Positions 1-8,202 of a stretch of 40,198 nt of DNA are shown one piece after another; positions within the stretch are counted from its first letter, which is position 1, and every line of letters begins with the position of its first letter. The position numbers were made by a program, and so were the translations under genes. The notes under the pieces were generated by a model that worked only from the letters and a program-made list of their open reading frames with translations, did not search any database and was not told the DNA's origin. The stretch comes from Eubacteriales bacterium. Its GTDB lineage: Bacteria > Bacillota > Clostridia > Christensenellales > Aristaeellaceae. Where the stretch lies: positions 1 through 40,198 of the forward strand of contig JAQVQY010000008.1 in the NCBI GenBank assembly GCA_028701335.1, written 5' to 3'.

Positions 1-153
1 CCATCATTTGTTCTAACAGCATCCTGCGGATCTGTCAAGTTTTGCTGAATAGAAGGCCCGTTTTTCATATGCTCAGGCACTAAAACCCTGTGATACACCC
101 AGCAATTCATAGAACGGCGCGCCAAAGGATGAAGGGCCATTCAGGGAGCATTC

Positions 154-183
154 TTTACATCCGTTTACCCCGTATGCTATACT
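154..183 (+). promoter_or_regulatory. Predicted promoter of murA operon
   Basis: A TTTACA -35 box and a TATACT -10 box are separated by 18 bases. A TG just before the -10 makes it an extended -10 promoter. It ends about 30 bases upstream of murA. The 150 bases before it contain no gene that I can support. The same GTATGCTAT core recurs in the predicted parA-operon promoter. Confidence 0.6.
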
Positions 184-214
184 TTGGCCAACGATTTAGG
201 AGGTCAAGCGGCGG

Positions 215-1510
215 ATGCCTGAGTACAAACTGGTGATAGACGGCGGCCGGGAATTAAGGGGCGAGACGCTCGTTTCCGGCGGCAAGAACACCTCACTGGC
301 GGTTGTTCCCGCGGCGCTGTTGGCCGACAGCCCCTGCATTATCGAGAACCTCCCGGCTATCGAAGATATCCGGGTTTTATATCGTATATTGAAGTCCCTG
401 GGCGCCAGGGTGGACTGGCGGCCGGAACAAAAACTGATGACCATCGACCCCGGCGGGGTTACTTCCCTGACGGTGCCCTTCAACTACAGCCAGCGGATGC
501 GCGCCAGCTACTACATGATGGGCGCGCTGCTTGGCCGCTACGGGCGGGCGGAGGTGGGCTACCCCGGCGGGTGCGACCTGGGCAGCCGGCCCATCGACCA
601 GCACTTGAAGGGCTTCAAGGCCCTGGGCGCCACCATCCGGGATGAGAACGGCATGCTGGTGCTGGAGGGCAAGCTGAAGGGCGCCCATGTCAACTTTGAC
701 ATGGTGACCGTGGGCGGCACCATCAACGTGATGCTGGCGGCGGCCCGCGCTGAGGGCGACAGCATCCTCACCAACTGCGCCCGGGAGCCCCACATCGTTG
801 ACACCGCCAACTTCCTAAACCGCATCGGCGCCCGCATCAGGGGCGCGGGGACGGACACCATCCGCATCCGGGGCGCCGCGAAAATGGGCGGGGGCAACTA
901 TACCGTCATCCCTGACCAGATCGAGACCGGCACCCTGATGATCGCCGCCGCCGCCACCCGGGGGGACGTCACGCTGCGCGGCTGCATTCCCACCCACATG
1001 GAAGCGCTGACGGCAAAGCTTCTGGAGATGGGCGTCATGGTCACCAGCCGGGACGACGTCATCACCGTCAACCTGCGCCAGGGCCACCGGGCGATCCGTA
1101 TCTCCACCCAGGAGTATCCGGGCTTCCCCACGGACCTGCAGCAGCCCATGAGCGCGCTGCTGACCAAGGCGCTGGGCACCAGCGAAGTAATTGAAAATAT
1201 TTTTGAGTCCCGGTTCAAGCACCTGGACGAGATGCGCAAGATGGGCGCCAAGTCGGTTATCAACGGCCGCCTGGCCCTCATCGAGGGCGTGCCGGAACTC
1301 CACGGCGCCCCGGTCTGGGCGCCTGACCTCCGGGGCGGCGCGGCCCTGGTAATAGCCGGGCTTATGGCCCAGGGCATCACCGAGGTCTACAACCCGGTAA
1401 CCATCGCCCGGGGCTATGACCACCTGGAGAGCAAACTGACTGACCTGGGGGCCAAAATCAGCCGTGCTCCCCTTGAACCGGAGGAAAACGGCAATGCAAA
1501 CTGCCTTTGA
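215..1510 (+). CDS. murA: UDP-N-acetylglucosamine 1-carboxyvinyltransferase (MurA)
   Basis: This cytoplasmic enzyme makes the first committed step of peptidoglycan synthesis, transferring enolpyruvate from PEP to UDP-GlcNAc. The 431-residue length is normal for the EPSP-synthase-like two-domain fold. Near the start is a GGKN motif typical of MurA. The loop GGCDLGSRPIDQH carries the Cys that reacts with PEP and fosfomycin, so the enzyme should be fosfomycin-sensitive (inference). An AGGAGG ribosome site lies 11 bases before the ATG. The 3' end overlaps the next gene by 17 bases, which suggests translational coupling. Bacillota often carry two paralogues (MurA/MurZ); which one this is cannot be told here. 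Confidence 0.95.
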   Translation: MPEYKLVIDGGRELRGETLVSGGKNTSLAVVPAALLADSPCIIENLPAIEDIRVLYRILKSLGARVDWRPEQKLMTIDPGGVTSLTVPFNYSQRMRASYYMMGALLGRYGRAEVGYPGGCDLGSRPIDQHLKGFKALGATIRDENGMLVLEGKLKGAHVNFDMVTVGGTINVMLAAARAEGDSILTNCAREPHIVDTANFLNRIGARIRGAGTDTIRIRGAAKMGGGNYTVIPDQIETGTLMIAAAATRGDVTLRGCIPTHMEALTAKLLEMGVMVTSRDDVITVNLRQGHRAIRISTQEYPGFPTDLQQPMSALLTKALGTSEVIENIFESRFKHLDEMRKMGAKSVINGRLALIEGVPELHGAPVWAPDLRGGAALVIAGLMAQGITEVYNPVTIARGYDHLESKLTDLGAKISRAPLEPEENGNANCL

Positions 1511-2021
1511 ACGCCTGGGGCTGCGCCCGGACGCCGATGAAGCTGCCATCCGCAACGCCTACCGGAGGCTGGTAAAAACCTGCCATCCGGACAGTTTTTC
1601 AGACCCTGAGGAGCAGAAGGCCGGGCAGAAGGAGCTGATCTCCATCAACCTGGCCTATGCCCAGTGCCTGAAGACCGTGGAATCCCGCCACACCCCTTCC
1701 CCCGCCCTGCCGGTGGCCCAGGCTAAATACTGGGCCAAAAGCCTGCTTGAGCGCAAGCAGTATGGCATGGCGCTGTTCCAGCTGGGGCGCTCTGAGGACA
1801 AGGACGCCGAGTGGCACGCGCTTCAGGGAGAGGCGCTCATGGGGCTTAAGGACTATCTGGGCGCCCACCAGGCCTGGCGCGCCGCGGTGCGCGCTGAACC
1901 TGATAACTTAAGCTACCGCCGGGAGGCCTTGGCGGCGGAAATGGCGCTGAAGCGTTCCCGCACCCTGCACGGCAGGCTGGCCGGGAGGGCCCGCTCCCTG
2001 TTTGCCAAAGGCGATGACTGA
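1494..2021 (+). CDS. J-domain (DnaJ-like) protein
   Basis: The N-terminal ~60 residues form a J-domain, with an AYRRLVKTCHPDSF segment holding the HPD tripeptide that stimulates DnaK ATPase. The rest (about residues 75-150) is helical and TPR-like, with alternating Ala/Leu/Trp positions. There is no Gly/Phe region or zinc-finger, so this is a specialised type C J-protein rather than DnaJ itself. I chose the ATG at 1494 because GGAGG precedes it and the J-domain starts immediately after; the ORF-track GTG at 1464 lies inside murA without a good site. The length from 1494 is 175 aa. Its client is unknown. Confidence 0.8.
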   Translation: MQTAFERLGLRPDADEAAIRNAYRRLVKTCHPDSFSDPEEQKAGQKELISINLAYAQCLKTVESRHTPSPALPVAQAKYWAKSLLERKQYGMALFQLGRSEDKDAEWHALQGEALMGLKDYLGAHQAWRAAVRAEPDNLSYRREALAAEMALKRSRTLHGRLAGRARSLFAKGDD

Positions 2022-2038
2022 TTTTTATTGGCTCTTTG

Positions 2039-2554
2039 ATGCATGAATACCAACTGATCAGAAGCAAACGCCGCACCCTGGCCCTTGAGGTAACGCCCGA
2101 AGGACGGGTCATCGCGCGCGCGCCAAAGGGACTGCCCAAGGCGGAAATTGACCGCTTTGTGGCAGGCAAGGCAGAGTGGCTCAGGAAGCACCTGGCCAGG
2201 CGCAGGCCCAAGCCCCGGGAAATAGGCCCCCTGGAGGAAGCGGCGCTTAGGGAGAAGGCCGGGGCCATATTGCCGGGCCTGGTGACGCGCTACGCGGCGC
2301 AGCTTAAAGTCCAGCCCCGGTATGTAACAATCACCGGCGCCCAAAAGCGCTTTGGCAGCTGCAATATGAAGGGCGGGCTGTGCTTCTCCTGGCGCCTGAT
2401 GCGCTATCCGCTTCCCGCCATTGAATACGTGGCCGCCCATGAGGTGGCGCACCTGAAGCAGCTGAACCATTCCGCCGCCTTTTATCAGGTGCTTTTAGCC
2501 CTCATGCCTGACTACAAGGTTCGCGCCGCCCTTTTGAAACAGCCGCCTGACTGA
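2039..2554 (+). CDS. YgjP-like zinc metallopeptidase (DUF45/WLM-type)
   Basis: The protein has 171 residues from the ATG at 2039. The N-terminus has the conserved RSKRRTLALEV start of the YgjP family. The C-terminal half carries KRFGSCNMKG, WRLMRYP and the metal-binding AAHEVAHLKQLNHS, an HExxH with the downstream NHS typical of the family. It is predicted to be a cytoplasmic zinc protease or protease-like protein; related YgjP/SprT-type proteins have been tied to proteolysis and DNA-protein processing, but no substrate can be inferred here. The TTG at 2036 in the ORF track is directly followed by the ATG. The upstream Shine-Dalgarno is weak, so translation may depend on the J-domain gene 17 bases upstream. 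Confidence 0.85.
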   Translation: MHEYQLIRSKRRTLALEVTPEGRVIARAPKGLPKAEIDRFVAGKAEWLRKHLARRRPKPREIGPLEEAALREKAGAILPGLVTRYAAQLKVQPRYVTITGAQKRFGSCNMKGGLCFSWRLMRYPLPAIEYVAAHEVAHLKQLNHSAAFYQVLLALMPDYKVRAALLKQPPD

Positions 2555-2568
2555 CTTTGGAGGAGTCC

Positions 2569-3417
2569 ATGCAGCAATATACCATCCTGGAGAAAACGCC
2601 CCTGTCCGGCAACGCCAGCCGCATGGTGGTTTCAGCCCCCCTGGTGGCCCGCAAGGCCCAGGCGGGCCAGTTTATCATCCTGCGCGCCGGGGAAAATTCC
2701 GAGCGCATTCCCCTAACCATCCACGATCAGGACCGGGAGAAGGGCACGGTGAGCGTGGTCTACCAGGTGGTGGGCGCCGGCACCATGGAGCTTGACACCT
2801 TGAACGCGGGTGACCGCCTGCATGATTTCGTGGGCCCCCTGGGGAGGGAAACAGCCACCCAGGGCATCAAAAAGGCCTGCGTGGTGGGGGGCGGCGTGGG
2901 CTGCGCCATCGCTTTCCCCGTGGCCCGCAAGCTCCATGACCAGGGGAGCGTGGTGCACAGCATCATCGGCTTTAGAAGCAAGGACCTGGTCTTTATGGAA
3001 AAGGAGTTCCAGTCCGTCAGCGATAAGCTGATGGTGATGACCGATGACGGCTCCTACGGCAGCCGCGGCCTGGTGACCCAGGCGCTGGAGGGCCTCATCA
3101 AAGAGGGCCACCAGTATGACGAGGTGATCGCCATCGGCCCCCTGGTGATGATGAAGTTCGTAAGCCAGCTCACTAAAAAATACGGTGTGAAGACCACCGT
3201 GTCCATGAACCCCATCATGGTGGACGGCACGGGCATGTGCGGCGGCTGCCGGCTGACCGTGGGCGGCCAGGTGAAGTTCGCCTGTGTGGACGGGCCGGAC
3301 TTTGACGGCCACCAGGTGGACTTTGACGAGGTGATCAGCCGCAACCGCATCTATGAGGAGTTTGAGAAGCGGGAGCGGGAGGAAGCCTGCTTCCTGCTTC
3401 AGCAGGGGGAAGAATAA
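2569..3417 (+). CDS. nfnA: NfnA: ferredoxin:NADP oxidoreductase subunit alpha (sulfide dehydrogenase-like)
   Basis: This is the FAD- and [2Fe-2S]-containing small subunit of the electron-bifurcating NADH-dependent reduced ferredoxin:NADP+ oxidoreductase. The 282-residue length fits. An N-terminal FAD-binding barrel is followed by an NAD-binding domain (GGGVGCAIAFPVARK). The C-terminus has MCGGCRLTVGG plus a further Cys in VKFACVDGP, the iron-sulfur ligands. The segment DFDGHQVDFDEVISR is a hallmark of this subfamily rather than of dihydroorotate dehydrogenase PyrK. The ATG at 2569 follows GGAGG by five bases. The stop codon directly abuts the ATG of nfnB, so the two subunits are co-translated. 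Confidence 0.88.
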   Translation: MQQYTILEKTPLSGNASRMVVSAPLVARKAQAGQFIILRAGENSERIPLTIHDQDREKGTVSVVYQVVGAGTMELDTLNAGDRLHDFVGPLGRETATQGIKKACVVGGGVGCAIAFPVARKLHDQGSVVHSIIGFRSKDLVFMEKEFQSVSDKLMVMTDDGSYGSRGLVTQALEGLIKEGHQYDEVIAIGPLVMMKFVSQLTKKYGVKTTVSMNPIMVDGTGMCGGCRLTVGGQVKFACVDGPDFDGHQVDFDEVISRNRIYEEFEKREREEACFLLQQGEE

Positions 3418-4815
3418 ATGGCGCGCAACCTGTCCAAAACCAAGGTGCCCATGCCGGTCCAGGACCCCCACACCCGCGGCCGCAACTTCACCGAGGTGGC
3501 CCTGGGCTACACCCAGGAGATGGCGGTGGAGGAGGCCAGGCGCTGCCTTGACTGCAAACACAAGCCCTGTGTGGCCGGCTGCCCGGTGGCCATTGATATC
3601 CCCGCCTTTATCGGGGAAATCGCTGAGGGCCGTTTTGAGGAGTCATTCCGGGTACTAAACGAAGCCAGCGCCCTGCCCGCGGTGTGCGGCCGCGTCTGTC
3701 CCCAGGAGACCCAGTGCGAGCAGCGCTGCGTCAGGGGCTTAAAGGGGGAGCCGGTGGCCATCGGCCGCCTGGAGCGCTTCGCCGCGGACTGGCACCGGGA
3801 GCACGCCTGCGCCCTGCCGGCCAAACCCGTCCCCAACGGCCGCAAGGTGGCGGTGGTGGGCGCGGGCCCCGGCGGCCTGACGGCGGCCGGAGAGCTGGCC
3901 CGGATGGGCTACGCCGTCACGGTGTTTGAAGCGCTGCATTTGCCGGGGGGTGTCCTGTCCTACGGCATCCCTGAATTCCGCCTGCCCAAGGACATCGTGA
4001 TGGCGGAGGTGAACGCCCTTATCAGCCTGGGCGTTGAGGTGATGCTCAATACCGTCATCGGCAAGACCCTCACCATCGACGAGCTGCTGGAATACGGCTT
4101 TAAAGCCGTGTTTATCGCCTCAGGCGCGGGGCTGCCCCGCTTCATGGGCATCCCCGGGGAGTCCCTGAAGGGTGTCTACTCCGCCAATGAGTACCTGACC
4201 CGCATCAACTTAATGAAGGCCTATGAAGAGAACAGCCTCACCCCTATCCTGCGCGGCCGCCATGTGGCGGTGGTGGGCGGGGGCAACGTGGCCATGGACG
4301 CCGCCCGCTGCGCCAAGCGGCTGGGGGCCGGCGATGTGTCCATCATCTACCGCCGGGGCTTTGAAGAGCTGCCCGCCCGCCGGGAGGAGGTCCACCACGC
4401 CCGGGAGGAGGGCATCGCCTTCCACTTCCAGACCAACCCGGTGCAGATCCTGGGGGATGAGCGGGGCTGGGTCAGGGCGCTGGAGTGCATCAAAATGTCC
4501 CTTGGGGTGCCGGACGCCTCCGGCCGCCGCCGCCCGATCGGGCAGCCCGGCAGCAACTATGAGCTGGCCGCCGACGTGGTCATCATGGCGCTGGGCACCT
4601 CCTCCAACCCCCTGATCCGCCTCACCACCCCCGGCCTTGAGACCGACAAATGGGGCGGCATCGTGGTGGACGGCCAGGACGGCCTCACTTCACGGGAGAA
4701 GGTCTACGCCGGGGGCGACGTGGTCACCGGCTCCGCCACCGTCATCCTGGCCATGGGCGCCGGGAAGGACGCGGCCAGGGCCATTGACCGGATGATCATG
4801 GAGAAAAGCGAATAG
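3418..4815 (+). CDS. nfnB: NfnB: ferredoxin:NADP oxidoreductase subunit beta (glutamate-synthase small-subunit-like)
   Basis: The large subunit has 465 residues. N-terminal cysteines in CLDCKHKPCVAGCPVAIDIP and CGRVCPQETQCEQRC would hold two [4Fe-4S] clusters. They are followed by an FAD-binding GAGPGGLTAAGELARMG segment and an NADPH-binding GGGNVAMDAARCAKRLGAG segment. The same fold occurs in the GltD subunit of glutamate synthase, but the abutting NfnA partner and absence of a GltB gene support the bifurcating Nfn complex, which balances NADH, NADPH and ferredoxin in anaerobes. It is the last gene of the murA-to-nfnB run. Confidence 0.88.
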   Translation: MARNLSKTKVPMPVQDPHTRGRNFTEVALGYTQEMAVEEARRCLDCKHKPCVAGCPVAIDIPAFIGEIAEGRFEESFRVLNEASALPAVCGRVCPQETQCEQRCVRGLKGEPVAIGRLERFAADWHREHACALPAKPVPNGRKVAVVGAGPGGLTAAGELARMGYAVTVFEALHLPGGVLSYGIPEFRLPKDIVMAEVNALISLGVEVMLNTVIGKTLTIDELLEYGFKAVFIASGAGLPRFMGIPGESLKGVYSANEYLTRINLMKAYEENSLTPILRGRHVAVVGGGNVAMDAARCAKRLGAGDVSIIYRRGFEELPARREEVHHAREEGIAFHFQTNPVQILGDERGWVRALECIKMSLGVPDASGRRRPIGQPGSNYELAADVVIMALGTSSNPLIRLTTPGLETDKWGGIVVDGQDGLTSREKVYAGGDVVTGSATVILAMGAGKDAARAIDRMIMEKSE

Positions 4816-5371
4816 CGCCCGGGGCGCGCTTGCATGACGACGGGGTAAAGCGAACCCCGCAGGGGCCTGAAAGCCACTTATCGGCTTTTATCGGCTACTA
4901 TCCGCTTGTCCGTTCAGACAGAATGAAAAGGCTGAAACACATTGATTTCACTGGTTTTTTAGTCCCTTAAAGGACTTAGTGGAGTATTTGGCTGGGGGGG
5001 TCGCGTGTGTAAATATAAAGGCCTGTGGAGAGCCCCATGCAGTCTATGCTGCCCGGCGGAGCGGATGAAACCCCCATCAGGGGAGTTTGCCCCAGGCAAA
5101 GAGGTCCTTCATTGTATGGGAGGAGCCCCCGCAGCCAGTCCATCATACTATCCTGATATTATATATTATTATTATTTATTTTTATATATTATTAGAATGG
5201 CTTTCCCTGAACCGCCTCCCTGGGGGCACTTTTTTTCAAACACGCGGGGGTACCAGACAAAAGAGACAGTAAGTGTTCTTGAAGCTCATATTCGTTGATA
5301 TTGCTGGGGAAACAAGGGGGGACATACCGCCTGAATCCCTAAGCGATATGTCCCCGATAAGTAGCGATAAG
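4816..5371. other. Intergenic boundary region with several hairpins and an AT-rich run
   Basis: There is no supportable gene in these 556 bases. A possible weak nfnB terminator is AAAGCC/GGCTTT at 4870-4888. Other inverted repeats are AAACCCC/GGGGAGTTT (5068-5088), the overlapping TTTGCC/GGCAAA (5086-5100) and a perfect 9-bp GGGGACATA/TATGTCCCC pair (5318-5326 and 5347-5355). The last lies just downstream of the DUF3987 gene on the minus strand and may help to end its transcript. A run of about 40 almost pure A/T bases (5155-5195) breaks the GC-rich surroundings. This is the left junction between the housekeeping block and the replication-like module. Confidence 0.5.
5318..5355. repeat. Inverted repeat GGGGACATA/TATGTCCCC
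   Basis: Two perfect 9-base arms are separated by 20 bases, immediately 3' of the DUF3987 stop on the minus strand. There is no clear T-run, so it is a structural or processing hairpin rather than a textbook terminator. Confidence 0.5.
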
Positions 5372-6853
5372 TCAGCGTTTCAGGATATCCGGGTGCAAAA
5401 GCACCATGGGCTTGGGCGGCCTACCCATAACGTTTTTGCGCTCCTCGTGGTAAAACCGAACCATGCCCAGCTGGGCCAGTTCATCAAGCGCCTTCTCAGT
5501 CTCCTGCGCGCGGGAAAAGCGCTTCCGGTTTTTAAGCCCCGCCCGCACCGAGGCTGTGCTCACCCGCCTTTCCCCACGGCGGGCCAGGTACCTGAGCATC
5601 TCCTCAGCCTCCTGGCTCAGCTCGTTCACCCCGCACAGCGCCTTCATGCTGTCCGCAAACCACCGGATCTGCCGGATGGCCCCCCGCATCACGTGCTCCC
5701 GGATGGCAAGGCCACTGAAGTCGATCAGCGCCATCAGCCCCGCCAAGCGCAGGGTGTTCCCGGCCAGCTTGCCCTCCCAGCCGCCGCCCAGGCCGCGCAG
5801 GTCGCCCCCGGGGCAGGAACGCCGCTCGATCTCCCGAGCCCAGTCCTCCCAGGCCTCCCGGGCGCCCTCATCGGGCTTCAGGGCAAAGGGCATGGAGATG
5901 GACAGGATGGACTTGACCCGCCTGTGGTATTTGGCCGCCAGCTCCTCATCCATCGGCGGGCCCACCACCAGGCGCCGGCCGATCATGCTCTCAGGCTCCG
6001 CTAAGAGGAAGCGAGCCACGGTGCCCCGCTGGCGCATCTGCTGGTCATTGATGAAGGCCTCCAGCACCTCCGTCTGCACCGCCAGGCACACGGACAGCGC
6101 CGCCTTTTCGATCTTCACCGGCGGCCGGCCGATGCGGGACACGGACACCGGCTCCCCGGAGTAGCCCTGGAGCACCGCGTCCAGGTTGGCGGGGCCCTGG
6201 GCGTAGCAGCCCGCCATCACCGAGAGCAGCGCGCCCTCCGCCGAGATGACCGCCATGCGACCCCCGTTCCTGGCCATGGCCTGGCCCAGGGCCTCAGGCG
6301 TGGCGTCGGTGACGATCAACTCATAGGGCTTGGTTTCGGGCAGTTCATGAAGGACCTCCGCCAGCCTGGCGGCCTCCTTCTCATCCCCCTTCTGCTGGGC
6401 TTTCTTAAGGGCGATCTCCCGGGCCTCCCGGAAGACCGCTTCCTGCCGGATGACGGGCGCGCGGCGCTCGTTCTCCTCCCGCTCATAGTCATGAGGGGGC
6501 TGGGTCAGAAGCCTTAAGCAAGGGCTTTTCCTTTCAGACGGGTCGGCGCCCACGGCGATGTAGAGCTGGACAGGCTCCTCATAGCCCCCGCCCATGTCCA
6601 CCTGGACGCGGCCCACGGCGGCGGCGGACAGGGTGCCGATCAGGAAGCAAGCGGCCATAGCCGGGGATACCTGAAGGCTTTTGGCGGCCTCCAGGGCTAT
6701 GCGGTGGCCCAGCTCCGGCATGGCGTCCAGGGGATAGGGGCCAACGGCGGGCCGCTCCAGGCTCCCCCAGGGGGCTTCCGGTTCCGAGTTCAGGAGGGCC
6801 TGGGCCTCCGGGGTGTCAAGCAATTGTTCATACATTTCCAGTTCTGTGGTCAA
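5372..6853 (-). CDS. DUF3987 (YfjI-like) replication-associated protein
   Basis: This 493-residue protein matches the DUF3987 family, which occurs in phages, plasmids and satellite islands next to primases. It carries the family's VGADPSERKSP stretch (a P-loop-like GxPSxxKSP), then a charged helical segment and a long C-terminal region with a winged-helix-like end. Its biochemical role is not established; an ATP-dependent replication or helicase-like function is usually presumed. The start is TTG at 6853, preceded by AAAGGAGAG. The primase lies 23 bases upstream, so the two form one operon. The low-efficiency TTG start, also used by the primase, suggests deliberately low expression (inference). 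Confidence 0.75.
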   Translation of the reverse strand: MTTELEMYEQLLDTPEAQALLNSEPEAPWGSLERPAVGPYPLDAMPELGHRIALEAAKSLQVSPAMAACFLIGTLSAAAVGRVQVDMGGGYEEPVQLYIAVGADPSERKSPCLRLLTQPPHDYEREENERRAPVIRQEAVFREAREIALKKAQQKGDEKEAARLAEVLHELPETKPYELIVTDATPEALGQAMARNGGRMAVISAEGALLSVMAGCYAQGPANLDAVLQGYSGEPVSVSRIGRPPVKIEKAALSVCLAVQTEVLEAFINDQQMRQRGTVARFLLAEPESMIGRRLVVGPPMDEELAAKYHRRVKSILSISMPFALKPDEGAREAWEDWAREIERRSCPGGDLRGLGGGWEGKLAGNTLRLAGLMALIDFSGLAIREHVMRGAIRQIRWFADSMKALCGVNELSQEAEEMLRYLARRGERRVSTASVRAGLKNRKRFSRAQETEKALDELAQLGMVRFYHEERKNVMGRPPKPMVLLHPDILKR

Positions 6854-6876
6854 TGGGTCTCTCCTTTCGATGTGGG

Positions 6877-7413
6877 TTATTGTGTTTCCTGTGCCATGGC
6901 GGCCTGAAGCCGCTCTTTGGGGTCAAGCCGCGTGAGGGTGTCCAGCCGGAGTTCGGCGGCGGCGCGCCGGGCCAGCGCCTGACAAAAGGCCGTTGTGCCG
7001 GGGACAAAGGCGGCCATCATCTCCTCCGCCTCCCGCGTCTCCCGGCAGGCCAGGTCCCACTGGGTGCTGTACCATTGGTCCGCCCGGGCCCTGAGCTTCA
7101 GCGCCCTCCCTCTTTGGGCGGCCCTTAAGTCCGGGGGCGGAACCGGCCTGCCTTCCGCCAGCAGCCGCGCCGCCTGGAGCGGGGTGATGCCCCGGAGGGC
7201 TGACAACAGTGCCACCGCGTCCCCGCCCCGGCCGCAGCCAAAGCAGTGCCAACGGCCCTTTTCGTCAAACATGATCGAGGGCGTCTTTTCCCCGTGGAGC
7301 GGGCAGTTGGCCCAGTGGCGGCTGCCCCTTGGTTTCAGCTCAAGCCCCTCCCCCCGCGCCGCTTCCATGGCCGGGATCCCCCGGCAGCGCTCAAACACCG
7401 ACAGCTCCTTCAA
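6877..7413 (-). CDS. CHC2 zinc-finger primase-like protein
   Basis: The protein has 178 residues. It contains a DnaG-type zinc-binding domain, CPLHGEKTPSIMF followed by WHCFGCGRGGDAVALL, i.e. a C-H-C-C ligand set. The TOPRIM catalytic domain of full primases is absent; the C-terminus is a helical tail. It probably supplies DNA recognition for replication initiation together with the DUF3987 partner. The ORF track extends to 7614, but a very strong AAAGGAGGTGA site lies eight bases before a TTG at 7413, and the zinc finger begins shortly after, so I place the start there. Sequence between 7414 and 7614 holds repeats and a terminator instead of coding DNA. Confidence 0.75.
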   Translation of the reverse strand: MKELSVFERCRGIPAMEAARGEGLELKPRGSRHWANCPLHGEKTPSIMFDEKGRWHCFGCGRGGDAVALLSALRGITPLQAARLLAEGRPVPPPDLRAAQRGRALKLRARADQWYSTQWDLACRETREAEEMMAAFVPGTTAFCQALARRAAAELRLDTLTRLDPKERLQAAMAQETQ

Positions 7414-7459
7414 AAAAAGATCACCTCCTTTCGGTGGTGACCGTACCGCATGAGGCAAC

Positions 7460-7507
7460 TGACATGTAATGACATGTTGACTGACATCAACTGACATGGG
7501 GTGACAT
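7460..7507. repeat. Five phased TGACAT repeats (iteron- or operator-like)
   Basis: TGACAT occurs at 7460, 7470, 7482, 7492 and 7502, with steps of 10, 12, 10 and 10 bases, all in the same orientation. The array lies between the upstream operon's terminator and the primase ribosome site, which is where either the promoter of the primase operon or a replication origin would be. Near-helical spacing suggests one face of the DNA is bound by an oligomer of one protein. Confidence 0.7.
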
Positions 7508-7729
7508 GGTGGCAAGATGAAAAGCCCACCGCGATGGTGGGCTCTGCTGTGAGACGTGACTCCAATATGGAAAAGTGATATCATCCCAAACCATGGCGTC
7601 CCCACTGGCAACAATCAGTTCAGCGATAAAAAACTCATCCGCCTATGGCGCGTACTCCGACTCCTTCGCCAACGCGGCGCATTCATCACCGGTTAAGCCA
7701 ATGGATACCTTATTCGTTAGTTTGGTCCT
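7487..7729 (-). pseudogene. Possible decayed small gene
   Basis: One minus-strand frame stays open from about 7729 to 7487 except for a single TAG near 7676. It reads plausibly as protein (for example IGLTGDECAALAKE, then ADEFFIAELIVASGDAM). No start codon is in frame: the nearest ATG (7733) lies in a neighbouring frame and gives only seven codons. The final third runs through the terminator, so the end may be artefactual. I do not recognise it. It would sit just after the 101-residue gene in the same operon. Confidence 0.3.
7519..7543 (-). terminator. Rho-independent terminator
   Basis: On the minus strand an 8-bp AGCCCACC/GGTGGGCT stem with a five-base loop is followed by TTTT. It closes the small-gene operon that starts at 8911 and separates it from the primase operon. 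Confidence 0.75.
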
Positions 7730-7743
7730 TCATAGTACCAGCA

Positions 7744-8049
7744 TCAACGGCTTCTGTAATCCGCGAAATTGGCCAGCCATTCCGGAACGCGATTACCATA
7801 GCCCCGCTGTTTCAAAAAGCTTGCGAGGGCGTTAAAGGTGGTCAATATCTTCCAACGGGGATGCGGATCGCGGGAATCCCCAATATGGCTGCCTACAAAA
7901 ACTCCCTCCATCAGGTATGACGCTCTGTTGTCCCTCAGAAACAGATAAAGGAGGTGGTCGTCAGCGATGAACGGGTAGTGGTGATTTTTCTCCTCAGGCA
8001 ACTTCGTCACAATCTTGTCCCAATCATACTCCATCCAGTCAATTTCCAT
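7744..8049 (-). CDS. Hypothetical protein, 101 aa
   Basis: The ATG at 8049 follows AAGGAGGG by five bases, a better start than the ORF-track start at 8139. The protein is acidic and aromatic at the N-terminus (EIDWMEYDWDKIV), with no membrane segment, signal peptide or known motif that I can see. It could be a small immunity- or anti-defence-like protein, but nothing in the sequence decides this. It is the third gene of a minus-strand set of small accessory genes (8911, 8529, 8049). Confidence 0.6.
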   Translation of the reverse strand: MEIDWMEYDWDKIVTKLPEEKNHHYPFIADDHLLYLFLRDNRASYLMEGVFVGSHIGDSRDPHPRWKILTTFNALASFLKQRGYGNRVPEWLANFADYRSR

Positions 8050-8202
8050 AAAATCCCTCCTTATTTCGTTTGAAATGCCTGAATGAAAAACAGGACATGT
8101 TGGCGGGCAGATCATCGATCCGCCTTTTATTGGCAGCATTTTAAGTGGTCATTCGTTATTTGCCGATTAATGTGCTCATCAATTGACAACTATTTGATGC
8201 GT

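Noticed and set aside
815-1555. Long minus-strand ORF opposite murA
   Set aside because: It is an antisense shadow of a GC-rich gene; murA has all its motifs on the plus strand.
2713-3561. Minus-strand 282-residue ORF opposite nfnA
   Set aside because: Its His/Ala/Val-rich composition is typical of an antisense shadow; the plus-strand gene is unambiguous.
5005-5298. Plus-strand 97-residue ORF in the intergenic region
   Set aside because: It has no ribosome site, is low-complexity where it crosses the A/T run (Ile/Tyr-rich) and shows no family motif.
5273-6004. Plus-strand ORF opposite the DUF3987 gene
   Set aside because: It is Pro/His-rich shadow sequence without a start context.
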